A DNA stretch of 64,000 nt. It comes from Natronomonas salsuginis. Its GTDB lineage: Archaea; Halobacteriota; Halobacteria; Halobacteriales; Haloarculaceae. The notes under the pieces were generated by a model that was not told the DNA's origin, ran no database searches, and saw only the letters and a program-made list of their open reading frames with translations. The stretch lies in the NCBI RefSeq assembly GCF_005239135.1, contig NZ_QKNX01000001.1, positions 744,001-808,000 on the forward strand, read 5' to 3'. Shown here piece after piece: positions 51,831 to 60,606 of this stretch. A program made the translations under genes and the position numbers. Each line of letters begins with the position of its first letter. The stretch's first letter is position 1.

Positions 51831-52921
51831 CCTCCACGAAGGCCGCAGAACCGAGGTCAAACCGCGGCGTCCGAGCCGTCGTTGTCGACGACTCCCAGTT
51901 CATGCGAACGCTGATCTCGGATATGCTCGACGCGGGCGGGATCACCGTCGTCGAGACCGCATCGAACGGTGAGCGCGGCGTCGAGGCCGTCAAAGCCCAC
52001 GCCCCAGATGTCGTCACGATGGATCTAAAAATGCCGGACGTCGACGGCATCGAGGCAGTCGAACGGATCATGGCCGAGTGTCCGACGCCCGTACTGATAC
52101 TCTCGGCATACGCCGCCGACGACGCCGAGTTGACATTCGAGGCTCTGGAAAATGGTGCGGTCGATTTCTTCGAAAAACCGAGCGGCGAGGTGTCGGTCGG
52201 GCTACAAAAACAACGGGAAGTGCTGGTTTCGACCGTTCGATCGGTCGCGAGCGTCGACGTGTCTGCGCCGGAGCGGACCGTCGAGTCGGGGGTGAGCGTA
52301 TCGACTGACCCGCATGATTCAGCCCGATACCTCGAACGACCGACGCTCGTTATCGGAGCCTCAACCGGCGGTCCGACGGTCGTCGAGGAGGTACTCGCGG
52401 GACTCCCGATCGAAGCCGATCTACGCATTCTGATCGTCCAGCACATGCCGGAGGGCTTTACCGGTCGGTTCGCCAAACGGCTCGACGAGGCCAGCGAGTA
52501 CGTGGTTCGGGAGGCGTCCGACGGCGATCGGATCGGTGGGGGCGAGGCACTGCTCGCGCGCGGCGGCAAACATCTCCGCGTCTCGGGCTACGGTGGCGGA
52601 CGGATTCGCGTCTCGCTCACCGAGGGCGAGCCGGTACACAGCGTCAGACCGGCGGTGGACGTGACGCTTCGCACTGCCGCCGAGCGGGTCGACGGGCCAC
52701 TCTCGGTCGCCATCCTGACCGGTATGGGCGCCGACGGTGCCGAGGGCGCGCGGGCGGTCAGCGCGGCCGGCGGAGCGGTGATCGCACAGGACGAGGGAAC
52801 ATCGGCGGTGTTCGGGATGCCGAAGCGGACCATCGAGACGGGCGCAGCCGACGACGTTCGGCCGCGTGAGGAACTCGTTACCGGGATCGTGAACACCATC
52901 ACAACGCGGGAGGCACGATGA
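51827..52921 (+). CDS. cheB: Chemotaxis protein-glutamate methylesterase CheB
   Basis: This 364-residue protein is CheB, which removes methyl groups from transducers and deamidates glutamines. The receiver domain (residues about 15-125) has Asp21-Asp22 and the phosphorylated Asp66 (TMDLKMP). After a linker the esterase domain (about 170-364) contains the triad Ser179 (GASTGGP), His206 (VQHMPEG) and Asp303 (TGMGADG). ATG 51827 is the usual domain-near start; in-frame ATG 51779 or GTG 51737 would add up to 30 residues. It overlaps cheA as ATGA. Confidence 0.94.
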   Translation: MTSTKAAEPRSNRGVRAVVVDDSQFMRTLISDMLDAGGITVVETASNGERGVEAVKAHAPDVVTMDLKMPDVDGIEAVERIMAECPTPVLILSAYAADDAELTFEALENGAVDFFEKPSGEVSVGLQKQREVLVSTVRSVASVDVSAPERTVESGVSVSTDPHDSARYLERPTLVIGASTGGPTVVEEVLAGLPIEADLRILIVQHMPEGFTGRFAKRLDEASEYVVREASDGDRIGGGEALLARGGKHLRVSGYGGGRIRVSLTEGEPVHSVRPAVDVTLRTAAERVDGPLSVAILTGMGADGAEGARAVSAAGGAVIAQDEGTSAVFGMPKRTIETGAADDVRPREELVTGIVNTITTREAR

Positions 52922-54930
52922 ACGACGACCACATACACGCGTTCGTCTCCGAGTGTCGCGAGAACATCACCGATCTCAACAACGCGCTTCTCGCCCTCGA
53001 AGACGATCCGGACGACGACGAGGCGATCGAATCGGTGTTCAGAACGGCGCACACGTTGAAGGGGAACTTCGGCGCGATGGGCTTTTCGAACGCCAGCGAA
53101 CTCGCACACGTGCTCGAGGACCTCCTCGACGAGATACGCGGCGGCGAGATCGAGGTCACGCCCGACATCATGGACGCCGCGTTCGACGGCGTCGACCGAA
53201 TCGAGACGATCGTCGGCGAGATCGATCGGGACGGTGAATCGGCGACCGACCCCGTGGAGACGACGGCGCGACTTCGGGCGGCGATCGACGCTGGGGCCGC
53301 CCACAAGGCTGCTAGCGATACCGGCGACTCGACGAGTGGGGCCGAAGTGGGCGCTTCGAGCGCCGTTTCACCGCCGCCGATGGATGACGCGGATAAGTTC
53401 GCCCACGGCCGGATCAGTGTCGATCCGGAGGGCATGCTGGGCGTCGACGCACTGTTGATCCTCGAAGCGCTTGCGGACGCGTTTGGGGAATTCCGGACGG
53501 TGCCGCCACGGGATGAGGTCGAAGAAGGGGCGTACGACGGATCTTTCGACGTGTTCGTCCCCGATGTCTCCGCCGATGCCTTCGGTGAGGAGCTCGACGG
53601 TATCGGTGCGGTCGAGTCGTTCGAGGTGTCGACGGGGACGCCGAGGACCGACACCGACGCCCCCGACAGCGCGCCACCCGGCGACGACGGGGACGAGGAG
53701 AATCAGCGCACAACCAGTTCGACCGGCGGTAACGACATCTCGTCGGTCCGCGTCGACGTCGACCGACTGGACGAACTGCACGGGCTCGTCGAGCAACTGG
53801 TGACGGGTCGAATCACGATCAGACGCGCGATCGAGGAGGGGGACACCGAGATGGCTTCGACGAGCCTGAACGACTTCGACAAGATGACGTCCCGGCTCCA
53901 AAACACCGTCATGGACATGCGGTTGATCCCGCTTCGGCGCGTCGTGAGCAATCTCCCCCGCGTCGTCCGTGACGTCGCGCGAAGCCAAGGCAAGGACGTC
54001 TCCTTCGAGATGCGTGGCGAGGACATCGAGCTCGACCGGTCGATCCTGACCGAGATCGAGGACCCGCTGATCCACATCCTGCGAAACGCCGTCGATCACG
54101 GCGTCGAATCGCCGGACGCACGCGAAGCGGCCGGAAAACCGCGCGAGGGGACGATCGAACTGCGCGCGTCGCGACAGCGAGACCACGTGACGATCGCCGT
54201 GTCGGACGACGGCGGTGGAATCGATCCCGACGAGATGCGAGCCAAGGCGGCCGAGGAGAACGTCATCCCCCGATCCGAGGCCGAAACGCTGTCGGACGAC
54301 GAGGCGTACGATCTCGTCTTCCATCCCGGGTTCTCGACCGCGGGAGAGGTCACCGACGTGAGCGGGCGGGGCGTCGGTATGGACGTCGTTCACAGCACGG
54401 TCGAACAGCTCGACGGGACGGTGAACGTCGAGAGCGCACTCGGCGAGGGGACCACCGTCGAACTCCGACTCCCCGTCTCGGTCGCCATCGTCGATGTGCT
54501 GTTCGTCGCGGTCGGCGACCGGGAGTACGGCATTCCGATCAAGAACATCGACGAGCTGACGCACGCGGCGGAGACGGAGACCGTCCACGGCACCGAGGTC
54601 GTCAGACACGACGACGAGGTGTATCCGGTCATCGAACTGGGAGACGCCCTCCATCTCGACGGCGAGGCGGCGTTCGCCGACGGCGAAACGTTGGCCGCGG
54701 ACGGCGGTACGCTCGCTGAAGCCTCGGATGACGACGACGAGATGCTCGTTCGCATCCGGCAGTCGGTCCGTCCGGTTGCGCTTCGGTGCGATTCGTTCAG
54801 TGATCAGGAGGAGGTGGTTGTCAAGCCGCTCGAAGGACCACTGAGCGGGATACCCGGTATCGGCGGCACGGCCATCTTGGGCGACGGAAACATCGTTCCG
54901 ATCCTCGACGTGGTGAGTCTCGAAGAATGA
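52918..54930 (+). CDS. cheA: Chemotaxis histidine kinase CheA
   Basis: This 670-residue kinase receives signals from transducers and phosphorylates CheY and CheB. The P1 phosphotransfer domain has His45 in FRTAHTLKGNFG. A variable region with a P2-like part follows (about 165-235), then the dimerisation helices P3 (280-350). The catalytic domain contains HILRNAVDHGVE (N box), DDGGGID (G1) and GRGVGMDVV (G2). The C-terminal P5 is a CheW-like SH3 domain. It starts four bases inside cheB and ends four bases inside cheR. Confidence 0.95.
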   Translation: MNDDHIHAFVSECRENITDLNNALLALEDDPDDDEAIESVFRTAHTLKGNFGAMGFSNASELAHVLEDLLDEIRGGEIEVTPDIMDAAFDGVDRIETIVGEIDRDGESATDPVETTARLRAAIDAGAAHKAASDTGDSTSGAEVGASSAVSPPPMDDADKFAHGRISVDPEGMLGVDALLILEALADAFGEFRTVPPRDEVEEGAYDGSFDVFVPDVSADAFGEELDGIGAVESFEVSTGTPRTDTDAPDSAPPGDDGDEENQRTTSSTGGNDISSVRVDVDRLDELHGLVEQLVTGRITIRRAIEEGDTEMASTSLNDFDKMTSRLQNTVMDMRLIPLRRVVSNLPRVVRDVARSQGKDVSFEMRGEDIELDRSILTEIEDPLIHILRNAVDHGVESPDAREAAGKPREGTIELRASRQRDHVTIAVSDDGGGIDPDEMRAKAAEENVIPRSEAETLSDDEAYDLVFHPGFSTAGEVTDVSGRGVGMDVVHSTVEQLDGTVNVESALGEGTTVELRLPVSVAIVDVLFVAVGDREYGIPIKNIDELTHAAETETVHGTEVVRHDDEVYPVIELGDALHLDGEAAFADGETLAADGGTLAEASDDDDEMLVRIRQSVRPVALRCDSFSDQEEVVVKPLEGPLSGIPGIGGTAILGDGNIVPILDVVSLEE

Positions 54931-55742
54931 ACCGTACCGGAACCGATCGGGGGCTGTCGGCCGTCATCGAATATATCGACGACAGCATGGCGTTCGAGCC
55001 CTCTTCGTACAACGAGTCGTATCTCGACCGACGGATCTCGGCGCGGATGCGACGGACCGACTGCTCGGCGTACACGGGGTACCTCGACGTACTCTCGACG
55101 GACGGCGACGAACGCGAGGCGCTGTTGGACGCGCTGAGCATCAACGTCACGAGTTTCTTCCGAAACCCCGAGGTGTGGGAGCGCCTCCGAGACGTGCTTC
55201 GCGAGCTAACCGCGTCGAAACGTACCGTCCAGTGTTGGAGCGCAGCCTGCGCAGACGGCCGGGAGCCGTATTCGATCGCGATGCTGGCGCGGGACGACCC
55301 CGAGATCCGGGAGCAATCGATCGAAATTACCGCCACGGACATCGACGCTGAGATTCTTGAAACGGCCCGCGCTGGCGTGTACGAATCAACCCGGACGACG
55401 GACATCGAGAGCCAACTCGCGTCGCTTTCGTCCCCGGCTGAACACGTCGATATCGACGGCGACCGGTCGTTCTCCATCCGGCCGTCGGTCAAACGCATGG
55501 TCTCGTTCGAACAGCACGATCTCATAAGCGGCCCCCGAAAGCGCGGCTACGACCTCGTCCTCTGTCGGAACCTGCTGATATACATCGATCGGTCGTACAA
55601 GGAGCCGATCTTCGAGATGCTTACCAGCGCCCTCAACGATCGCGGATTCTTGACGATCGGCAAATCCGAGACGCTCCCGCACTCGTTCAGAGAACACTAC
55701 GAGGCGTACGACAGAGGGGCGCATATCTACCGGAGGGACTGA
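54927..55742 (+). CDS. cheR: Chemotaxis methyltransferase CheR
   Basis: This 271-residue protein adds methyl groups from S-adenosylmethionine to transducer glutamates. The SAM-binding motif CWSAACADGREPYSIAMLA follows an N-terminal helical domain with YNESYLDRRISARMRR and NVTSFFRNPEVW. CRNLLIYID near residue 212 is also typical. The ATG overlaps the cheA stop (ATGA), and a HEAT-repeat gene follows after one base. Confidence 0.95.
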   Translation: MNRTGTDRGLSAVIEYIDDSMAFEPSSYNESYLDRRISARMRRTDCSAYTGYLDVLSTDGDEREALLDALSINVTSFFRNPEVWERLRDVLRELTASKRTVQCWSAACADGREPYSIAMLARDDPEIREQSIEITATDIDAEILETARAGVYESTRTTDIESQLASLSSPAEHVDIDGDRSFSIRPSVKRMVSFEQHDLISGPRKRGYDLVLCRNLLIYIDRSYKEPIFEMLTSALNDRGFLTIGKSETLPHSFREHYEAYDRGAHIYRRD

Positions 55743-55743
55743 G

Positions 55744-57066
55744 ATGTCGCTGTATCAGTTGGAGCGCGACGGTGACCTCGAGACCCTCACCGAGACGCTG
55801 GAGCGGAGCGGGAATCCCTCCATCCGGCTTCGAGCCGCCCAGATTATCGGCGGCCTGTTCGAGTCCGAAGACTTCGACAATGACGACCTCTTGGTGGGTG
55901 AGGATACATCGATTTCGACCGATCCGGAACTGAACGAGGGGGATTCAGATCGATCTTCCGTCATCGACGTACTGGTCTCTACGGTCACCGACGATTCGAA
56001 CAAGAAGGTTCGAGCGGCGGCGATCGATGCACTTGATAAACACGGGGCGGAGTCGCTCGAGCGGGTGATCGATGAGCTTTCCGAGACGGATCTGGGGTCG
56101 GCGGCCGAGTGGGTTACCGCACAGGCGTACGTCGAATCGCTCTCGGATAACCGCCCCGAGCTCAGGATGGCCGCCGCGAGCGGACTGGGGCGAATCGGTG
56201 ACTCGAAGGCGACGCCCGCGCTGGTAAAACGACTCTCGGATCCCGATTCACGGGTGCGGGCTCGATCGGCTGTCGCCTGCGGCCGCATCGGCGATCCACA
56301 GGCCGTCGAAGCGCTCGAAGACCGCCTTCACGACGATCCGAGCGTCGACGTTCGGCGGGGCGCGGCGGACGCCCTCGGTGAGATCGGAACGGAGGGCGCA
56401 TTGAGCGTCCTGCTGGAGGCAGCCGACGATGAAACTGTGACGATCCGTCGCGTCGTCGCGGATGCGCTCGGACAGTTTGGCAACGTCACGCCCGTCGACA
56501 CACTGGTCAGGCTACTGGGAGACGACGACGAGACGGTCCGCCGGACCGCGATGTTCTCGTTGGTCGAGACTCTGTCAAACGCTCCCCCACAGCAGAGTCA
56601 TGACGTGCGAAACGCCGCCGCGGATCGACTCGGTTCGGCGACTGCAGACGATGTCATACCGCCGCTCGCAGAAATACTGACCGAGAGCTCGGGCGCGCCA
56701 CAACGACGGAACGCCGCGTGGCTCCTGGGTCGCGTCCTCGGAGACGAGTACGAGCCAACGGCTCGGACGGCGCTCGTCGACGCGCTGAGTGACGACGATA
56801 CGATGACGGCACAGTTCGCGGCGACGAGTCTAGCACGGCTTTCCGGTCCGTCACTCGAATCCGAGCTACTGGAGCTGTGTATCGATCCCAGTGCGCCCCT
56901 CGAAGCGCGGTCGAAGGCGCTTTTCGTCCTCGGTAAAATCGGCGGAGAGAAAACGCGATCGGAGCTCGAGGACTTGGTCGACAGCACCGAACACGACGAG
57001 CTCCGCGAGGGGGCGTTTTCGGCGCTCTCGAAACTCGGGGGGCTCGGCGGAGGTGGTCGCCAGTGA
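55744..57066 (+). CDS. HEAT-repeat protein of the che operon
   Basis: This 440-residue protein is built from HEAT/PBS-lyase repeats, clearest between residues 140 and 280 (VRARSAVACGRIGDPQAVEAL, VRRGAADALGEIGTEGALSV, IRRVVADALGQFGNV). Repeats with the same spacing continue to the C-terminus, which ends in a Gly-rich tail. In Halobacterium a HEAT-like protein of the taxis region interacts with Che proteins and CheF. Its position between cheR and cheF1 supports the same role here. Its stop overlaps the CheF start (GTGA). Confidence 0.82.
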   Translation: MSLYQLERDGDLETLTETLERSGNPSIRLRAAQIIGGLFESEDFDNDDLLVGEDTSISTDPELNEGDSDRSSVIDVLVSTVTDDSNKKVRAAAIDALDKHGAESLERVIDELSETDLGSAAEWVTAQAYVESLSDNRPELRMAAASGLGRIGDSKATPALVKRLSDPDSRVRARSAVACGRIGDPQAVEALEDRLHDDPSVDVRRGAADALGEIGTEGALSVLLEAADDETVTIRRVVADALGQFGNVTPVDTLVRLLGDDDETVRRTAMFSLVETLSNAPPQQSHDVRNAAADRLGSATADDVIPPLAEILTESSGAPQRRNAAWLLGRVLGDEYEPTARTALVDALSDDDTMTAQFAATSLARLSGPSLESELLELCIDPSAPLEARSKALFVLGKIGGEKTRSELEDLVDSTEHDELREGAFSALSKLGGLGGGGRQ

Positions 57067-57926
57067 GCAGATCGGAGCGAAAACTGCTCGATACGACCGG
57101 ACGGTTCGCACAGGTCGTTCGGGACGGCTCGAAGACCACCGACGTCGACTGGACGGATGGGCGAATACTCCTCTCTAACCGGCGGATCATCCTCGCTGGG
57201 GCGAACGGAAAGCGGACGGTCTCGGTCTCGAATATCGACACGGTCGAGGGACGATACGACGTCAACAAGGCGATTGCACAGGTCTCAAACTATGTGAGTA
57301 TTCGGGTCGGCCGAGACGTCTACGTGGTTTCGACCGGTGACTCCGAAGAGTTCGAGCGTACGCTGCACAAGACGATCGTCGACGGCAGTATGGTCCTCGT
57401 CAAGCACCCGGCCATCGAGGGGGGCGTCGTCCAGAGCGTCAACTGGAAGAAAGCCCGCGTGAAACTCGGTGACGGTGCCGTCAACCTCGCCGTCGAGGAC
57501 GGCTCATTCATCCCGATAGAAATCGACGACGTCGGGACCGTCGAGCGGGATTCCAGATCCGTTCGATCGAAGGAGCGTCCGGTTCTCGAGGCCGAACACA
57601 CGGAGGACGGAACGAGCGTCGAGACGTACCTCTCAGGGAACGAAAAACACTGCTCGGTGTTGGGGTCGGTGCTCCGTCGCGGTGCCGATCGGAACTCTTC
57701 GTCGATCGATCTGAGCACGGCCGAAACCGAGGTGTTGATGGCGCTGTATTCGGGTGTTTCGTCCTTCGAGGTCCCGGAGTTTCTCGATATGGACCCCGAC
57801 GAAGTCGAATCGATCTACGAAGAACTCGTCGAGTTAGACGTGCTCCAGGAGGTCCGGATTCGGCGCGAAGTCGCGCTGAAGCCACGGGGAAGAAACATCG
57901 CGAGCGAATCCATGAACCAGCAATAA
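57063..57926 (+). CDS. cheF1: Archaeal taxis protein CheF (DUF439), first copy
   Basis: This 287-residue protein matches the CheF/DUF439 family, which in Halobacterium salinarum connects phosphorylated CheY to the archaellum motor. It shows TTDVDWTDGRILLSNRRIILA near residues 21-41 (a family landmark region) and a C-terminal winged-helix-like part SSIDLSTAETEVLMALYSG. It begins at GTG 57063 inside the HEAT gene and ends the plus-strand che operon, convergent with a second CheF gene 65 bases away. Confidence 0.85.
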   Translation: MSRSERKLLDTTGRFAQVVRDGSKTTDVDWTDGRILLSNRRIILAGANGKRTVSVSNIDTVEGRYDVNKAIAQVSNYVSIRVGRDVYVVSTGDSEEFERTLHKTIVDGSMVLVKHPAIEGGVVQSVNWKKARVKLGDGAVNLAVEDGSFIPIEIDDVGTVERDSRSVRSKERPVLEAEHTEDGTSVETYLSGNEKHCSVLGSVLRRGADRNSSSIDLSTAETEVLMALYSGVSSFEVPEFLDMDPDEVESIYEELVELDVLQEVRIRREVALKPRGRNIASESMNQQ

Positions 57927-57953
57927 CGCTCCCGATCCGGGACGACCGCCGCG

Positions 57954-57958
57954 TTTTT
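57954..57958 (+). terminator. Possible oligo-T terminator of the che operon
   Basis: A T5 run 28 bases after cheF1 in the short spacer between two convergent operons. Weak, but in a position where a terminator is expected. Confidence 0.25.
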
Positions 57959-57991
57959 CATCGCCATAGCATTCCGACCTCGTCGCGAAAG

Positions 57992-58876
57992 TCAGACGTT
58001 TACGTCCTCGAGTCGCTGGTTCACCATGACTTGGCCGTGCGTCGTCAGCGAAAGACCCGTCGGCCCGTCCTCGATCAGTTCCTTCTCGCGGAGGGCGTTC
58101 ACGGCGTTCGTCGCTCGGGCGGCATCCCCGTCGAGGACGCTCGCGAAGTCGATATCGCCGCCGGTTGCGTACACGGCGACCAACAACCGTGTTTCGGACT
58201 CGCTGAGATCAATCTCGGCTACGTCGCTCAGGAGCGTCCCGTACTCGATACGGAGATATCGGCCGAGAATGTTCAGTCGTCGGGTCGAAAGCGGGGAGAC
58301 GAGCGAGGTTGTCACCTCTCCGTCGTCGGCGTGTCTGATCAGTAGCGTCGGGCCGTCTCCACCGCCGATCGATCGATCGGCGCGTTCGAAGCCAATGACG
58401 TTTTCGATCGCGATCCGAAACGTCGCCGTCCCCGTTTTGAATGCGACGCCGTCGGACGATATGGATAACTTCGCCTTTTTTATTGGGGTATCGGTTACGC
58501 GCCCGCCAACCTGAGCTGGATGCCTGATATAGGCTTTCGTCCCACCGAGGAGACATCTGAACAGGACCGTCCGGAACCGTTCGATCGTCTCCGAGCCCCC
58601 CTCGATGACGACCGTTTCGACCCTGTCTCCGTCTGCCCGGTATCCGACGGTCACGGCGGAGTCGAACATATCCCGGAGATCCGGTGGAGCGTTCCCGACG
58701 ACGACATCGACAACGTTCGATAGTGGGGTCGTTAGCTTTTCGTCGTCACCCGCGATCACGAGCCGCATTTGGCTCATCACGATACGACCGGTCTCGGGAT
58801 GTTCGATGGACCCGGCCGACGGGTTCCTCACAAATCGCCCGACGAAATCGGCGACGGCGCGTTCGTCCCCGCTCAT
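57992..58876 (-). CDS. cheF2: Archaeal taxis protein CheF (DUF439), second copy
   Basis: This 294-residue protein is a second DUF439/CheF member. Its opening DFVGRFVRNPSAGSIEHPETGR and the later RIVMSQMRLVIAGDDEKLTTPL parallel the first copy, and the C-terminus again ends in a winged-helix-like domain (DLSESETRLLVAVYATGG, TTHGQVMVNQRL). It overlaps the arlJ stop by four bases (ATGA), so it is the last gene of the archaellum operon. Two CheF paralogues also occur in Halobacterium salinarum. Confidence 0.84.
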   Translation of the reverse strand: MSGDERAVADFVGRFVRNPSAGSIEHPETGRIVMSQMRLVIAGDDEKLTTPLSNVVDVVVGNAPPDLRDMFDSAVTVGYRADGDRVETVVIEGGSETIERFRTVLFRCLLGGTKAYIRHPAQVGGRVTDTPIKKAKLSISSDGVAFKTGTATFRIAIENVIGFERADRSIGGGDGPTLLIRHADDGEVTTSLVSPLSTRRLNILGRYLRIEYGTLLSDVAEIDLSESETRLLVAVYATGGDIDFASVLDGDAARATNAVNALREKELIEDGPTGLSLTTHGQVMVNQRLEDVNV

Positions 58877-60603
58877 ACGTCCACATCTAGGAGCACGCTA
58901 ATCAGCGATTCGGTCGCGACGGCCGTGAGGCAGCCGACCCATATCAGCGCGACGAAGTGGAGGAACGCGTTTCCGTAGTGTCCGCCGTCGGCGGTTCGGA
59001 TCGTCAGCGAGGAGATAACTCCGTTAAAAAGTAAAATGAGGAGCAACAGATATCTGAGAAGCGGCACGTTATACATGTCCGTGTGCAGGAGTTGCCCGAA
59101 GCTGGCGGCGCTGCTTCCAATGTCGATGTCGAATCCGGACATTATCACTGCGACCTCGAGCCCGGTAAAGAACGCGAACGCCGATGCTGCGCTGATGCCG
59201 TACAACAGCCCGATTAGCGTCACGGTCACCTGTCGCCGTCGCTCTCTCAGCTGGGCGAGTTGATTCATGTTCTGGCTGATCAACTCGCCGAGTACTTTCG
59301 GATTACCACCCATCTCGCGGCCGATAAGGTACATCTCGCTGAACTTCTGGATGATGTACGAGTTCGTATCCTCGGCGAAATATCGCCACGCGCTCTCGGT
59401 GTCGATGCGCATGTTCAGCCGTCGATACAGGTCGTTGAGGTTTTGCGTCAACGCCCCGAAGTCCTTCTTTCGGAGGGTTCTCAACACCACTGAGGTCGTC
59501 GACTGTTTCGCGCTCTCGCTAGCTCCGAGAGCGCGGATAAAACTCGGAAACTCGGTGTCCCGATCTACGATCGCCTTTTCTTCCCGCCGAAAGACGAGCG
59601 CCGGAAACAGAAACGGAAGCGTCGGAATCGCAAGATACAGCGGTGTCGGGATCGATTCCATCGGTACCAACGTGGTAAACGGCGCAACGCCGAACGTGCT
59701 CGCGAGCATCGAGAGTACGATCAGTAAAAACCCGGCCACTGCGACGGCCGAGCTCCCGACGAGCAGCTGCTTCGACCGCGTTCTGTAGCCCTCCTCGATA
59801 TACCAGAGCGGATCGTAGGGAACGACCGCACGAATGACGAGAAAGAACCCGATCTGGACGAACACGAACATGGCGATGACCGCCGCGACCGTCCACGTCG
59901 GGTTCGTTCCGGTCAGGATCGGGAGCACGACGGCGAAGACCAACGCGAACGTCATCGAGAGGACCATCGACAGATAGAGATCCTTCATTACATCGAGATT
60001 TTCCAGGGACTGCTCGTAGATCGTGGAGTAGTTCTCGATGATGACGGTCTGCTCTTCGAAGAGGAAATCCGACATCTCTTGGCCCGCCCCCAACGTGTAT
60101 GCGAGTCGGTCGAATAAGTCGGTCAGCGAATCGCTCGGGACCTCCTTAGCACGCCGTCTCAAGGCGTCGTCGAGGCTCTGATTCCACGTATCGACGAGCT
60201 GAACGACGCGTCTGTTCTCGACGGTTAACTCCCCGTACTCATCCTCGTTCGCGAGTTTGCGGAACACCTCCATGCGATCGATATTCGTCGTCGAGAGGAC
60301 GGTCATGTGCGTGACCATCAGGTGGAACCGATTCTCCATCTCGATCCGCCGCCGATCGACCGCCAGTTTCGGATACGCCACGCCGGTGAGAAGAAAAACC
60401 GCCCCGAGGACGGGCAACAACACCTGGACGATAAACAACGTCTCCCAGACGATCGCGAGCGTGATCGTTCCGATGAAAAGCACTGTCGTGGGAAGGAGCA
60501 CGGCGAGAACGTACGTCCGCGACTCCATCTCCATCCGATCGTACGCGTCGAGGATCGAACTGACGAGCTCGGTCACCTGAACAGTTCGTCCGGCAGTGCC
60601 CAT
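58873..60603 (-). CDS. arlJ: Archaellum assembly membrane protein ArlJ (FlaJ)
   Basis: This 576-residue polytopic protein is the membrane core of the archaellum motor (GspF/TadB relative). It shows two repeated GspF-like cytoplasmic domains, each followed by membrane helices. Landmark segments include the NRFHLMVTHMTVLSTTNIDR stretch, LGAGQEMSDFLFEEQ and SEMYLIGREMGGNPKVLGEL. It lies three bases after arlI and overlaps cheF2. It works with the ArlI ATPase and ArlH. Confidence 0.93.
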   Translation of the reverse strand: MGTAGRTVQVTELVSSILDAYDRMEMESRTYVLAVLLPTTVLFIGTITLAIVWETLFIVQVLLPVLGAVFLLTGVAYPKLAVDRRRIEMENRFHLMVTHMTVLSTTNIDRMEVFRKLANEDEYGELTVENRRVVQLVDTWNQSLDDALRRRAKEVPSDSLTDLFDRLAYTLGAGQEMSDFLFEEQTVIIENYSTIYEQSLENLDVMKDLYLSMVLSMTFALVFAVVLPILTGTNPTWTVAAVIAMFVFVQIGFFLVIRAVVPYDPLWYIEEGYRTRSKQLLVGSSAVAVAGFLLIVLSMLASTFGVAPFTTLVPMESIPTPLYLAIPTLPFLFPALVFRREEKAIVDRDTEFPSFIRALGASESAKQSTTSVVLRTLRKKDFGALTQNLNDLYRRLNMRIDTESAWRYFAEDTNSYIIQKFSEMYLIGREMGGNPKVLGELISQNMNQLAQLRERRRQVTVTLIGLLYGISAASAFAFFTGLEVAVIMSGFDIDIGSSAASFGQLLHTDMYNVPLLRYLLLLILLFNGVISSLTIRTADGGHYGNAFLHFVALIWVGCLTAVATESLISVLLDVDV

Positions 60604-60606
60604 CCG

